Part shown: in pieces, positions 43,201-59,441 of the stretch
How the letters are laid out: each line of letters begins with the position of its first letter
Numbering within the stretch: the stretch's first letter is position 1
Assembly (NCBI GenBank): GCA_964035795.1
Contig: OZ038322.1
Location: 16,353,447 to 16,417,446 of the forward strand
Length of the DNA: 64,000 nt
Direction: 5' to 3'
Origin: Pterobdella sp. o SKG-2022
Taxonomy: Eukaryota > Annelida > Clitellata > Hirudinida > Piscicolidae
Position numbers and translations under genes: made by a program
Notes under the pieces: model-generated
The model's input: the letters and a program-made list of their open reading frames with translations, nothing else
What the model was told of the DNA's origin: nothing
Databases searched by the model: none

Positions 43201-44854
43201 GTAAAATATTTCCCCTTCGATACTCAACGATGCAACATAACCTTTATTTCATGGACCCACGATGGAAGCCAAGTTGATCTCTTGTACTCACCAGAATTGG
43301 AAAATAGTGTGTATTATACCTCGCAAAATCAGGTTTGAGCATTTTCGTGTTATATTTTTACCACTAAGACTAACCTAATATTACGGTGTTTGAAATTAAT
43401 TGCACTAATCGATTTGATAACATGAGTTTTTTGGCAAAAGGAGTGGGCAGTGGACAACAAGACAGGGATCACAGCAGATAGACAAGTGCGCAAGTATGCC
43501 TGCTGTGTGGAACTTTACCCTGATGTGACATTCAGCATTCATATGCGTAGAGGCAGTCTTTTCTACATCATAAATCTGATAGCTCCGTGTTTTCTAATTT
43601 TTCTTGTTTCATTCCTTGGTTTTTTTCTACCAGTCGAATCTGGAGAAAAAGTGAATTTGGAAATAACGATTCTTCTCGCTTTAGTGGTGTTTCTTCTCAG
43701 GGTTGGGGAATCAATGCCTCCAACACCTGATTCTGTTCCTATTTTAGGTTTTTTAATTTTTATTTACACTTATTTATGAACAATCTAAGTCATACATAAA
43801 AAGTTGAATTTAACTAAACGATTTATTCAATTTTTTTAATCCAAAAACTGTTTTCAATGCAGGAATGTTTTTCGCTTCGACCATGGTGATGGTGAGCATA
43901 GCTTTGGTGATGGCTGTCATCGTTACATATGTATACGCTAAGAGAAACTCTTCTGAAAGATGTTCCGGGTGGTTTTTGAGCCTAGCAATCAGTTGTCTTA
44001 AAATAAAAGCTTTGGATTACCTAGAAATTTCTAACCAAAACCAGAGTTTTGATTTGAATACTAGTTATGAACAAACAGAAGTTACAACTCCCAAAACTTC
44101 AAAATTATTCAAGAGTAAATCAAACATGAATAAACAAATACATGAAGAACCAAAAAATTTGACGAACTCTCCACGTTTTGTAGAACCCCCTCCAACTTAC
44201 TTGCGAAAAAGTACAACTGGCATCAGCTTCATTTCCAACCCTGATCTAGATTCTAAAATCAAATGTTCTTACGGATTTAATCTTGAAAAGCTTCTATCTA
44301 GTTCTCTCGAACTTAACAACGAAAGAAATCATAATAAAAAAGAAAACGAAAGCACATATCGACATGTTTCTAACGAAAATTTAGACTATAAAATTCGAAC
44401 AATTAGGCCTAGCCTTGAAAAATGTAAAAAATTAGAAACATTAGACGACCCATCTTTTATAACTTCGTTTCAAGCAATGTCTTCTCCTACAATATGTTCC
44501 GAAACTTCATATGTCCAAAACTTCAAAAACATCGCTATTCCTCCTCCTCCGACCCAAGTACCAAAAGAATGTCAACCCTCCAAGTGGAAAAAACTTAAAA
44601 TGACTCATTTAAAAAAAAGAAAAAATTACAATATTCAAGACAAAGATATGAGAAAGCCCGGTTTATTGAAAAAAATAATAAATCAACAAAATATTGAGAG
44701 AAACAAAGCACTGAATATTGAGAAAAAAGAACGAGAACGTATCAAAGCTGAATGGCGTATTGCTGCAATGTTTATCGATCAAATTTTTTTCTGGATCTTT
44801 TTAGGATTAAGCTTTATTACTAATCTTACACTTGTTTATCAAATGATTTGGTGA
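40262..44854 (+). CDS. nicotinic acetylcholine receptor, alpha-type subunit
   Basis: A Cys-loop ligand-gated channel subunit. Exon 1 (40262-40322) encodes a signal peptide, MRILYSNTFSIILILSASLQ. Exon 2 (41339 to about 41670) adds about 110 acidic, Tyr/His-rich residues with no family match. The ligand-binding domain starts at HRIKDVLMENYDSTSRPV (41803-41933), then NEREQTFTCLLAIRQ joins KWRDHYLTWQP and GVDSIKIPADQIWTPDLV (42038-42362), FAGDRFNDYVVTNVQVESDG (43091-43335) with the Cys loop CTLNVKYFPFDTQRC, and the alpha-defining vicinal cysteines YACCVELYPDV (43497-43530). M1-M3 lie at 43560-43960; the M2 entry is GEKVNLEITILLALVVFLLR, ending VGESMPP. A 260-residue basic cytoplasmic loop and M4 (IFFWIFLGLSFITNLTLVY) finish at 44854. 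GEK at the M2 mouth predicts cation selectivity. Glu at M2 position 4' and Arg at 17' are unusual. It could work as a homomer or assemble with subunits elsewhere. Confidence 0.93.
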
Positions 44855-45074
44855 CACTTCAAATGACACAAATGCACCTTTGTTTATATATAGGAGTTCA
44901 CTTTTCTTCAAAGTATTTTCCTGCCAATTGAATTTGTAATTTTTAGTGGCGCTTGTTAAAGTGTAAATGTAAACATAGGTTTTTCTCTGCACGAAAATAG
45001 AGTTTTACTTAGAATGTAATAATTTATTGTATTTAGCAAATATTTTTGATATTCAACAAGTTTTTGTATTGAAG

Positions 45075-48000
45075 ATGTCTGAAAATCTTGACCAAAATTG
45101 TAACACCGTTTTCAAATTTGCGGCTTCACAAATGGTAACCAAAAATTATAGTTTGCGTGTATAAAGTTTATTTTTTGACTAGTTCGAAATAGTTTTTTTT
45201 TTAACTCGAACTTGAGTTTAATTTAAATTTTAGGGATTTCAGTTGTTCTTGATTTGAACTATTTTGTTTAATCCACATTTGAAATAATTCCTTTATATTA
45301 CTCAAAAAACCGAAATAATTTGATAAATAAAAATTTTAAAATATCTTTACTAAATTTTTCAAAATCATTAAACAAAGCTTTAATTCATATAACACTAAAA
45401 TTTTTGCATCAAAACTATTTTAGTGGGATGACTTATTGATTTGGTTCAAGAACAACCTTCCTCTGAAACCACATCGAAGATTACTCACCTGGCATGCAAA
45501 CTGCTTCAGAGCTTGTGATGCCATTTCCTTTATGCATGACCATCTTGCCTGCACATTACAAAAATGTGTTCAAAGGTTTTTTCTTCTATATCATTAAATT
45601 TTAATAATAGTGATCCATTTTTAATGAAAATTTTTTATGATCTATTATTTAAAACTTTTCTGTTTTATCATTCGTTAAATTCAAACAAAATTTCAAAATA
45701 AACAGCAGTTTTTTTTCTTAAAAAATTTTACATAAAAAAGTCATTAAACCCTTTGAATTTTAGCTTACAGTTATTACATCCCCATCACCAGAGACCAAGC
45801 TTTTAAGCTGTTGCAGAAATACTACTCTGGTCACATATTTGAACCTGTTGATCGGGTCATTGATGAGTTCAAAGATGATAAAACATTATATAGGTAGGTT
45901 GTTGTTGCATTTGGTTGTTTTCAACCTTTGCAACAGCTTCAGTTTTTAAATCATTCCAGTGTCACAAATGAAAATTTAGTTTATAATAATAGTTGAAAGG
46001 TTTTAAATTTAAATACTTAAATTTTATTTTTGAAGACAATGAATTCATTAATAATTAACAGATTCAGTAACAACACAAAGCTGTGTTGGAATGGTTTGTT
46101 GAGCAGCAATACTGGCAAACGACCCCCTCTCGGAAACAGAAATATGGACTCAAGCATGCCCAACATACATGTTGGTATATTTGATGAAGTTATCATTAGC
46201 TCCAAAAATTTTGTTGAAGTGTTTCAATCTGGCCATCATTTAGTATAACAGGGTTAATACCAGGCTTAGAATTAGACCATCTATTTATAATAGTTCATAA
46301 TGCCTTATTAGTTCAGCAAATTCTTTGAACCCTAAAAGTAATTTTATTAAGTACTAAGCTTTTCATTAGCAAAATAACATTATCATTATCTTTGGTCAGA
46401 ATATACACAACAGTGTCTGAATTTTAATGTACTTGGTAATGTTACTTTGTTAATGAAAAGCTTTGTACTTTATAAAATGTTTTATTAGTTATTATGAAAG
46501 AATATCGAAATGGAATTTATTGTCAAATAATATGCAATATTATATCTAATCAAAATGATGTATTCAAAATTATCTTGTTGTTTTTTTACCTTATCAGCAA
46601 AGTACTGAAACATTAAAGACATGGAACATAGTGAAGATAAAAAGAGGCAGGTCATTTTCTCAAAAGTTATCAGGCAATAATGAAGTATCTAAGTCCTCTG
46701 AACCAAATGAAGATAATGTATTTAATGATGATGATGGTGGGGTTAATGGTGGTAAGCAAAGCTTGACTGATTGGATGAGTGTTGTTAAGAATGAGGTGAG
46801 TAATAATGGTGTATTTAATGAGGATAAAGGATCAAGAAAGTTAAATAAAACTGCTGATGATGCTCTGAAACCTCATAATGGTTGCATCAGCTGGTGTGAC
46901 ATCAAAAACAAACAAACCTCAAATATTGAAGCAGATTGTTTTTTTGCAAATGGCAAGCTATTAAAGAATAAAAATAATAAAGAAAATGAAATAAAAAAGG
47001 TTTCAGCTTTCTCATCAAAGATCAAGGTTTTCAAACCTCGCTTAAAGCAGAAGACTACAGATGAGTTGGTGAATGGAGACAAGTTAATGAGTAATTTGCA
47101 TCTAAACAACATCACCAAACTAAAGCATCAGGACTCCAATGACAAAAAAAAACACACCAGAAACACTGGTCTCAAGGAAGGTGTTCAAAAGAGTGCTTGT
47201 GAGGATGATGGTCTTGTCATCAAGAACCCTCATTTCAACAAAATGACTGAAAATAGGAAAGACCTTTCAGATTCTGTAATGCAAAGGTGATATTTGTATA
47301 TGAATTATATCATTCTTGACACTATTAAAAGCTATTCTTTAGCATGAAGTTATATATTTAATGACGTTTATTTTAATGTTACATATTACAGACTATTATC
47401 ACTGAGCAACAACAATAGAAAGGTGATAAATTTTTTTAATGAGTTCAAAATCGAGAACAAAAAGAATGTCAAAGGTAAGAACTTACAAGATCTCAACAAC
47501 TACATTATCCACAACACTACCATCATCAACAAGAACAACTTACCAACCCACATTGACAAACGTCTCCAAATTCCTCACATTGTCATTCAGTCTTTCAAGT
47601 TTATCTTGGGTTGTAGCTATCATTACTTTTTTGTCAGCTTTTTTTAGTTTTATCTGTTTATTGGTTTTGTTATTCAATTTTAATTCAAAATTACTAAGAA
47701 CATATTTAGATGTTTTTCAAAAACTAAATTATTTTATTTTATTTTTATTTATCAATAAAATAGCAATTGTTTCGAATGTAATAACCTTAGAAAAAATCTT
47801 GAAATACAACCAATTAATTGAAATTTTTCATAAACAGTCAGTAACTCTCACGTAACTTATAGTTAAAATTCTTAAAACACTAGAAAACAATGAGAATGAC
47901 TCGACAAACCACACCATTACTTCCCTCCTCTCATACACCTCATCTGCATCTCCTCTTGTATCGGTGCATTTCAGGAATCTGCTCACTTCATTGTATGGTG

Positions 48001-50205
48001 AGTTCTATAGATACTATTGCGCTTTTAAGGGGTGTATGTACACATCCATAGATGATTGATGAGCATTGAGGATTAGAGAACATTATATTTGTATTGTGAA
48101 CAATTACCCTCAAAATTGTGAATTATAAAAACATTATATTTGTAGTTGGGAATGTGTAGTAGATAGACTTGCAAAATGATCATCAAACACTATGCCTTTG
48201 AAATTTATAATTTAATGTATGTAACCTTTGATGAAAAAGGATTTATTAATTGATTATAGAAATCAAATGAAATAATTGTAAATTTGTTAGTTCAAGAAAT
48301 GGAAAAAGAAAACTTCAAGAAATCAAGAAGCTTCACTAACCTTATCTTTAATACTAACAGCAATAATAATAAAATAAATAATACTAATACAATTAAAAAG
48401 AACAATAGAAATAGCACAACCAATGATAAAAACATTGGAGAAGAAGAAAACAGAGGAGTCAATCATTTCTTGAAGATGCTTCAACATAACAACAAACTGA
48501 CCAACTACTTTAGTGACGTGTACAACAGGAACAAGTTGAATAGCTACAGTTATGAGGAAGTTGATGGCTGTATCGATGTGTATGCAAAGCATGATGATGA
48601 TGGTGGTGGAAGGATTCATGGTTTAAGTAAAATGTCGAATACTAAGGAAAACCCCATGTTCGCCAATTTCAATGAGTTTGCTTACATAGATGAAGATGAA
48701 ATTAGTCAAAATACGTTCAAAAATGCAAGTAAAGGAGGTGAAATTAATAATTTAAATGATGAAGATGGTGTGGTGTTTGAGAGTAGAACAAGTTGTATTG
48801 TGGATGGCAAAGTTAAAACTTCAAAACTTAAGGTTTCTGTCTATTTTATCAATATTTTTTTTTATGTCAAAAGTTTACATTTATATTGATTGAATTATTA
48901 TTAAATTTACCAACAAATTAATCCAAAACTTTATTGAAAAATTTTCCAGAACCTCAAAACCTTCTCTAAAAATAAGAAACCACCAAGTTACAAAAGCACA
49001 AATGAACAAGACACATCAAACAGCACTGATCACGTGGGGGTTTCCATCAGCCAATCAGACACCTTTCTTCTTAGAAACAAGAAGCACAATGAGTTCCATG
49101 TTGGAAACAAAATTATGGAGGAGTATGAGGGTGATTCAAAATCATCAGGCATTCAGGATGAAATCAGTGATAATGCTTATGATAGAAACTACTTGAGTAG
49201 TAGCAACATCGGGGTGTATAGAACTAACGTTAAAACATTCAATAAAAAGTCTGGTAAGCTTCTTTCAGTGTGGGACGCTTTGAAGAGTGGAGGGGATATT
49301 GATGAGTTGTCTTTGGGAGATGCCATGAGTGAGGAGGAGGAGGATGAAGAGGAAGATGAGATGCTTGATGATGAGATTAACTTTGAGCACATTACAATCT
49401 TGAAAAGTAAAGATTTATGAGTTCATTTATTCGTGCTAATCTAGTTAGAGGTTTTAAATGCTATAAATTACTACAGAAAAAGAAACAATGATAGAAATGC
49501 TACAGCATGCCTTTTTGTTGTTGGAGCCATACCAAAGAAGGTTTGAGTTGGTCTTATTACATATAATTGACCTTGGTCCTATATGATCAATTAAACCTTC
49601 TTTACTATCAACTAACGTTTCTTATTAATAGTATTGATATTTTTTATTTGCCATTTTTCACACAGAGCATTTGCTATTCTTTTGAGACTTTTAGCCAAAT
49701 TGTGGAAGTCCACTAATGTCACTCTGAATCACAAAAATAAAGTGGGATTGAGAATCTTTCATTTTAATTGAACATTGAAATTATTCTATCCATGTTTGTA
49801 TAACTTGATAAGCTTGTTTTACGAAAATAATCATACAAGTTATAAAGTTGAAAAACTCTAGTGTTGGTTTTTATACTGTTGTTGATATAGGCTTTTTTCA
49901 TTTTTGAAAAAAAAATATAGTTCATGTTTCTAGAACGCTTCTTTATAAATTTAAATATAATCAAATTAACTATAAATGTATTTATCAAAATATTATATAA
50001 ACTTAAATAAAATACATAACAAATCTGTGAAAAGCCATAAAATCTGCAGATTTTGGGAGCATTCATGAGGATGATGTTAGACAAAAAGGAGTGCACCAAA
50101 GGGGACACTGCCTCTCACCTCTTTCTCTTCATAATGCTGCATTATGACCTGGTCTTCAAGGCGCCCAACAAGATCTACAAGATGGTTAAAATGATGTTGC
50201 ATTAA
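45075..50205 (+). CDS. DEPDC1: DEPDC1-like protein (DEP domain plus RhoGAP-like region)
   Basis: DEPDC1 proteins carry an N-terminal DEP domain and a RhoGAP-like region and act in mitosis and transcriptional repression in vertebrates. Exon 1 starts at 45075 (MSENLDQNCNTVFKFAASQM); DEP exons follow: WDDLLIWFKNNLPLKPHRR with ANCFRACDAISFMHDHL (45424-45590) and ITRDQAFKLLQKYYSGHIFE (45767-45895). A long Asn/Lys/Asp-rich linker occupies 46595-47287. RhoGAP-like pieces are IPHIVIQSFKFILG (47392-47610) and a segment ending SPLVSVHFRNLLTSLYG (47880-47998). A second low-complexity linker is at 48264-49415. The C-terminal helices follow: MIEMLQHAFLLLEPYQRR (49477-49540), AFAILLRLLAKLWKSTNVTL (49665-49770) and ILGAFMRMMLDKKEC to FIMLHYDLVFKAPNKIYKMV (50047-50205), like the DEPDC1 C-terminus. 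The join between the last two exons is unclear. The catalytic arginine finger of RhoGAPs is not evident. Confidence 0.8.
46350..46470. repeat. foldback element in a DEPDC1-like gene intron
   Basis: Left arm 46350-46382 (AGTACTAAGCTTTTCATTAG then CAAAATAACATTA) pairs with the right arm at 46437-46470 with a few mismatches. Its left flank, AAAAGTAATTTTATTAAGTA, also occurs in the element at 62673-62777, linking the two copies. Confidence 0.75.
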
Positions 50206-50327
50206 TATATTTTTATTATGTATTGTTTGTTATTTTTATAACTATTTTTTTATCGCTTTATCTTGTTATCTTGTACTTTGAAGGTTAGTTGTGTAATAAT
50301 ACAGTTAAAATCCTCATCTCTATCGTC

Positions 50328-50415
50328 GCCTTGGTAGCGCAGTCGGTAGCGCGTCAGTCTCATAATCCTAAATAGAGCAATCTGAAGGTCGTGAGTTCGA
50401 GCCTCACCCAGGGCA
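50328..50415 (+). tRNA. tRNA-Met(CAT): tRNA-Met (CAT), elongator type, with a 15-nt intron
   Basis: The acceptor stem GCCTTGG (50328-50334) pairs with CCAGGGC before discriminator A at 50415. The D-arm is GCGC..GCGC, the anticodon loop CTCATAA with CAT at 50361-50363, and the T-arm GTGAGTTCGAGCCTCAC. Removing 15 bases (50365-50379) after A37 restores ATCTGAAGGTC, as in animal elongator tRNA-Met, so these are an intron at the canonical 37/38 site. Internal A and B boxes are intact. The mature length is 73 including the discriminator. It lies just after the DEPDC1-like gene and just before a LINE. Confidence 0.93.
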
Positions 50416-50589
50416 AAAATTTTTTTCTTTGATGTTTGCTTTGGTACTTAAAAATTAAGTTCCTCAATCATTATTATCTAGATTAATTTGTCTTATGATA
50501 TTTTAATTCTTCGAGCCAAATATAAATATTCGAATTAAAACACTTTTTGAGTTTATTTTTTTGGTCTGGTGCCTAACGCGCAATTACAG

Positions 50590-53290
50590 AATGGTAAACT
50601 GTCAAAATAAAGCCAGAACTACTACCCAGTTTTCTAGCGGAATTCTCAATGTTTGCGGTTTAACTAGCAAGACAAAAAGAGAATGCTTAGATGAATTTTT
50701 TGCCGACTACAACTTGGACATACTTTGCCTCCAAGAAACAAAAAACGAGAAAACAATACAACAAAAAAACAACACTCTACACTTACTCTTTTCCAGCACA
50801 CACCACTACGTTCTCGGGTTTGCAGTAAGTAAGAAATGGACTAATCTCACCACGCACAACATTTCGGACAGAGTTGCAATACTAGAAGGCAATCTCAAAG
50901 GTGTACATTTCAAAATAATGTACTGTGATGGACCAACACAAATCCTCTCAAATAAAAAACAAGAAATCTATGAAGAATTTCTTGAAGTACTCCAGGCAAA
51001 TATAAAAACAAAATCAAACCAAATACTTATATTACAAGGAGACTTCAATGCAAAAATAGGCAGAAGCTCAATCAAGTCTACACACAAAGGCCACTTTTCA
51101 AGAAGGTGTGAAAATAAAAATGGCAGCATCTTAAAGAATTTTTGGCAATCAACAATTTTACTGCCACCAACACATTCTTCAAACATCCTGCCAAACACCT
51201 AACCACATGGCAAGAAAAACTGAATAACAAAATGGTTTTTAACACAATAAACTACATCATCACTCAACAAAAAATCATCAGCTACATCAAAAACTCCAGA
51301 AGCTACTCTGGTATAAAACTATCAACAGATCACAGGCTTGTCAAAGTGATACTGCAAATACCAGAACTCCACCAACTTTGGAAAAAACCTAAACAACAAA
51401 ATACAAAACTCACTTATCAACAGAAAAATATCAAAAACTTCTCAAATATGATATCAACCAATTTTACAAATATTGAAGATTTTCAAAAATAATATATAAA
51501 TCTGCCCTGAAATGTTTCAAAAAGCAAAGCAACCAACAAACTAAAATAAAAGACCCAGAAATAAACAAACTTAAGAACAAAATCAATAAAATCAAAAACA
51601 TTTTGAAAAAGTGTAAAATAAATCAAACTACAAAAATAAACTTAAACAAAGAAAAGCACATACAAATACAAATTAACAAAAAATGCTTAGATAACAAATC
51701 CTCAATAACAGAAGAACAATTGAAAAAAATAGAAAATTCAAATTACAATCAAAGAATGCATAAAGCAATAAAACAACTAAACATCAAACATAAAATTCCA
51801 CCACCTCCCTACACCAACTTTCAACTCACTTCATACTATAAAGAAAAGTTCAACAAGTCTACAACAGCAACACAACAAAAACAAGAAAACCAAACACATA
51901 TCAATTTCAAAGTAACCAATAGTGAAGTCAATTCTGCCATAAAATCACTCAAAAACAATAGATCACCAGGCTATGACAATATTGTAGCAGAAATGTTGAA
52001 AATATTGAGTGGCACAACCATTGACAAACTTATTCATATAATAAACACCACAATCAACAACAAACAACCTCACCAACTTGGCCTTGGCATCCTACTCCCT
52101 ATACACAAATATAAGGAAACCAATGAAATAGAAAACACCAGTCCAATATTACTACTCTCCACCATGAGAAAAATAATATCACTCATCACTCTAAATAGAC
52201 TATGACCAACCATAGAAAACTACCTATCACCCAGCCAAGCTGCATATAGCAAAGGTAGATCCATAGAAGACATCGTATGGACACTCAAACTAGAAATAGC
52301 AAGCACATTAAGCACCAATAACAAAATTACAATCCAAGGTATAGACTTATCCTCAGCCTTTGACTCGGTCAACAGAGTAAAAATGATGGAGATATTGAAT
52401 ACAATCTGCTTCAAGGAAGATATGAAATGATACATTTTTTACTCAATGGCACCAGTCTGAGAGTGAGAACCAAAGAAGTAGGACCCACTTTTGACACCAA
52501 TATAGGCATTCCTCAAGGAGATGGTCTCAGTCCAGTACTTTTCACCACATACCTAGAAGCAGCGTTGAGAGAAGTCAGAAATGATGTTCATGTCCAAGAC
52601 ATTGCATATGCTGATGATGTTGATTTCATTAGCAAAGATGGCGTCAACCTAAATATAGTGAAATAAATATTGGAAAAGTGGAAGCTAAAAATGAATCCCA
52701 CGAAAACGGAGACTCTCAAAATCGGATCAGACAACGAGTGGAAAAATGCGAAAAAACTGGGCATGCTACTCGATACAAAGCAAGAGTGGAAAAGGCGAAA
52801 GCAGCTTACAACAACAGCAATGCTCAAGCTAAAAAAAATATGGAACTCGAGCATAACAAGAAACAAAAAGTTAAGAATCTACAAAGCTTACGTTCAAAGC
52901 ATCATACTTTTTGGTTGTAGCACGTGGGCAATGAACAAGGGGATGGTTAGATCGGTGGACAGTTTCAACCGAAAAATGGTGCGGTATGTATGTGGGGTTT
53001 TCTGGCCAAACCGCATGAAAACAGAAACCGTGAATGCCCTGATTAAACCAGCCTCTCAAATCGTGACAAGGCGACGCTGGCAAATGTTAGGCCATATTCT
53101 GCGCATGAATGATCTTGTTCCAGCAAAACAATCCACCATCACTTGCCTCAAGAAAAAAAACGCAAAGCGTGGAAGACCTAGCACCAGCCTTCTCACAACA
53201 TAGATCAAGCAGTTGAACTGGCGCAAAACAGGGACCTATGGAAGCTGGAGGGAAGCCGTACACCGGCGAACGAAGATCTTTTGAACACTC
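50590..53290 (+). mobile_element. decayed non-LTR retrotransposon (LINE) with endonuclease and reverse transcriptase
   Basis: Plus-strand fragments in order: an apurinic-type endonuclease N-terminus (ILNVCGLTSKTKRECLDEFF, LDILCLQETKN, ILQGDFNAKIG, 50590-51200), a linker (51142-52000), then reverse transcriptase motifs NNRSPGYDNIVAEMLK, QAAYSKGRSIEDIVW, GIDLSSAFDSVNRVK, GIPQGDGLSPVLF and the catalytic YADD (52610-52620), followed by a C-terminal part with RRRWQMLGHILRMNDL (53060-53110). Frameshifts near 51200, 51490 and 52430 and in-frame stops near 52205 and 52665 mean it is not active as read. The C-terminal WxxLGHILRM pattern is common in animal non-LTR elements of the RTE/CR1/Jockey groups; the exact clade is not settled. 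Start and end are approximate: no target-site duplication was confirmed. It begins within about 200 bp of the tRNA. Confidence 0.85.
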
Positions 53291-54625
53291 AATTTTTGTC
53301 TCTTCGTAAACCCTAATAAATAAATTAGGAGTTTATTTTTTTTACGTAATATTATAATTTTACAAAGAGCGTTTGATAATATTTCGAATTTATATAAATT
53401 TCTCATTTAAGCAGCTCCACGTCCTTTAAACCTAATTTTTCATCGAACTTGAAACAAAACGTTAACTCACAGGCGAAAAGTTACAGCATGAACAAATCAA
53501 AGCTGCCAGAGCCTTCATTCACTCCGGTTCGGTTTTAAGCATGACATCAACACTTCATGTTTGTTATTGGGAACCTCATGTTGAAATGAGCACAGCAAAT
53601 ATTAAGGAAGTTGAGTAATCAAATATATGTTGAACTCCATAATTATATATTTGATGTTTTTTTAAATATGCGCTATTGTATTTATTCGGCGTTATTTTGA
53701 TAATAGTTTTAAAAGATTTCGTTTTAATATAATGTACAACTGTTAGTAATGTTATTTTCCAACCATATCATTTCTGTGATATTATATATTCCAATCGTTT
53801 AGTTATAATGTATTTATCGGGAAGTTATAATGATATTTTCATGAAATTTCATATCATTTAAGAGCATTAGTTTATATCCATAATATTTTATACCAAGAGT
53901 ATTCTCTGCCTTGAAAAAATCAAGTGCCTAAGACTTCATAATCATTATTATAATACGTTATCATTTATATTTGGGTACTTTTTGTTATTAATAAATGTAT
54001 TCGAACTTTTTCCAGTTTGGAGTTGATTTTATGGATGAATATTAGTCGATATAGATATTAGTGACGATACTATTAAAAACGTTTATAAAGTTATATTATC
54101 CTACCAATAGTGTAGGATGCTAATATTTGATATTTAGTTTTGCTCAAAATATTTTCAATGTTTTTCTATATAGAAACATGATTGATATTTCAACTTTGTT
54201 CGATTGTGCATCGGAGTAAATGTGAAATGTGTGTTGTGACAAGTTTGAATTTTAGATCTATCAAAAACATCATTTTTTCTGTATTGAATTATTTTGAAAT
54301 ATAGTAATTAAAGCGGCTCTTAACCACTTTGTACTTTGTATTGAGGAGCGTTTAATGCATTGATGAAGTCTTATTTAAAAAGTTTAGGAAAAAAACGTTC
54401 AATAGTTTCTAATAATCCTTTGAAATAAACGAAATTTGCTTAATAGGGACATTACGATTTTTGCTTGAGCTTCTTGGTCGTATCTTGTGAATATCGGAAA
54501 GGTAAATAAGAAAAATTTATAAATATTAATTTTTTTAATAACTCATTTATTGAAATTATGCGAAGAAATTGAGCCAAAATTATTTTCAAAATTTCTTAGT
54601 TCAATCTTTTTTATCGCTAGTATCA
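53291..54625. other. intergenic AT-rich region after the LINE
   Basis: About 1.3 kb between the LINE and the ADAT2 stop codon. The first part may include the LINE 3' UTR (ending near AATAAATAAATTAG at 53315). No exon or RNA gene was recognised. Confidence 0.5.
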
Positions 54626-55513
<888 letters not shown>

Positions 55514-56790
55514 ATTAATTTTTATTAGCTAACTTGTTTCTAATATTGTAATCAACTAGAAAGCTTAATTCGTAAAAGTTGACTTCGATTAAAGTGTAGG
55601 CACTAGATTTCGAAGTTGAGCAGCCTAATTTACCATTATTGGATATTTCTTATTTTTTAATTAACATCTTTGATTTCTTTGAAAATTATTTCAAAAGCAA
55701 CTAAACTTACTCTCATAGCCATAAAAAAACAGATTATGTTTGTAAACTGAAAAAGCTAATTAGCACAATACAACATGGCACCATGGCAGTAAAAAAATAC
55801 CCTAAAAAACATCAACCATCTTTTTTTTAAAAACAAAAAATAGACTTCTGTTTTATGAGATTTCCAACCTATAAGCAACATGCTTGTTTTGCTCTTTTTT
55901 TAAAACAGTGTACCATATCAAGGGAAACGTACAATTTGCCAAGCAATATCACTCTAAATCTATCATTATTCCAAATCTTTTCAATAATCTGAATTTTAGG
56001 TACAATAAAACTTTAATGCAAAGACCAATGCTGTGATTTCATCATCCTCATCAGCCCGGCCAAAAAACCCACAATTTCGTGATGCCTACTTCAACAGAAG
56101 TGTCAAAAACATTTTCATCTACGTGAGCTTCCAGAATCCATTTAGCATTTTTCACTGCTCACCAAGTTACAAACAATTCGAAGCTACAAGTTTCTTTCTG
56201 TACTCGTTTCAAGAAGTGTCGGAAGAGACTTTGGAAGTTGGCGTTCAACATCAAAAACATCTAGCGCTTCAAAGGATCATCCTCAAGCGCCTGAGTGACT
56301 CTAAAAAAACAACATTATCCTTTAGTCTAACTTTTATTTTTCCTCTATCCTATTACATTTTTTCCGAATTTATTAATAAGTTGTTTTTTACTAAAGGCAA
56401 TCATAATTTATATCTTTGAATCTCCAAGTCTGTTTTTTGCTATGTTCCTCTACATTTCTGGTTTATTTATTTTTAACTATTCACTTCTATAAATAAAGTG
56501 AATTATTATATTAGAGTTAATAAGCGCTTTTCGTGAGATGCAACCCAAATTTTTTCCTAGCCTGTTTTTTTACTATGGATAAGACGACATTCAGTCAGTA
56601 TTTCGACGTTAAATGTAATTCACTTTTGATTCGAATTATTTTTATAGATCTATAAACACATATTAACATTTTTCCTACAAAAAGTTATTGTTCTTAAATA
56701 AATTTCAAAACGTCTATACAAAATTTTAGAGATTTTATTTAATTAAAATAAAGAAATTGTATACTTATACTAAAATTTGAAACGATAATT
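55514..56790. other. region between PSMA6 3' end and ADAT2 5' end
   Basis: Both flanking genes are on minus, so the ADAT2 promoter is here. Bases 56030-56315 on plus are GC-richer than the surroundings and open (NPQFRDAYFNRSVKNIF, then HQKHLALQRIILKRLSDS), without an identified start, partner exon or family. It could be an isolated exon, a gene fragment or chance. Confidence 0.35.

Positions 56791-59441
<2,651 letters not shown>

Noticed and set aside
47439..47855. 138-residue Ser/Thr- and Leu-rich frame on plus
   Set aside because: It overlaps the DEPDC1-like exon in another frame and then runs into the intron; the other frame carries the conserved pattern.
50590..51200. Endonuclease/exonuclease-type host gene
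   Set aside because: It is followed in the same direction by reverse transcriptase motifs including YADD and is interrupted by shifts and stops, so it is part of the LINE.
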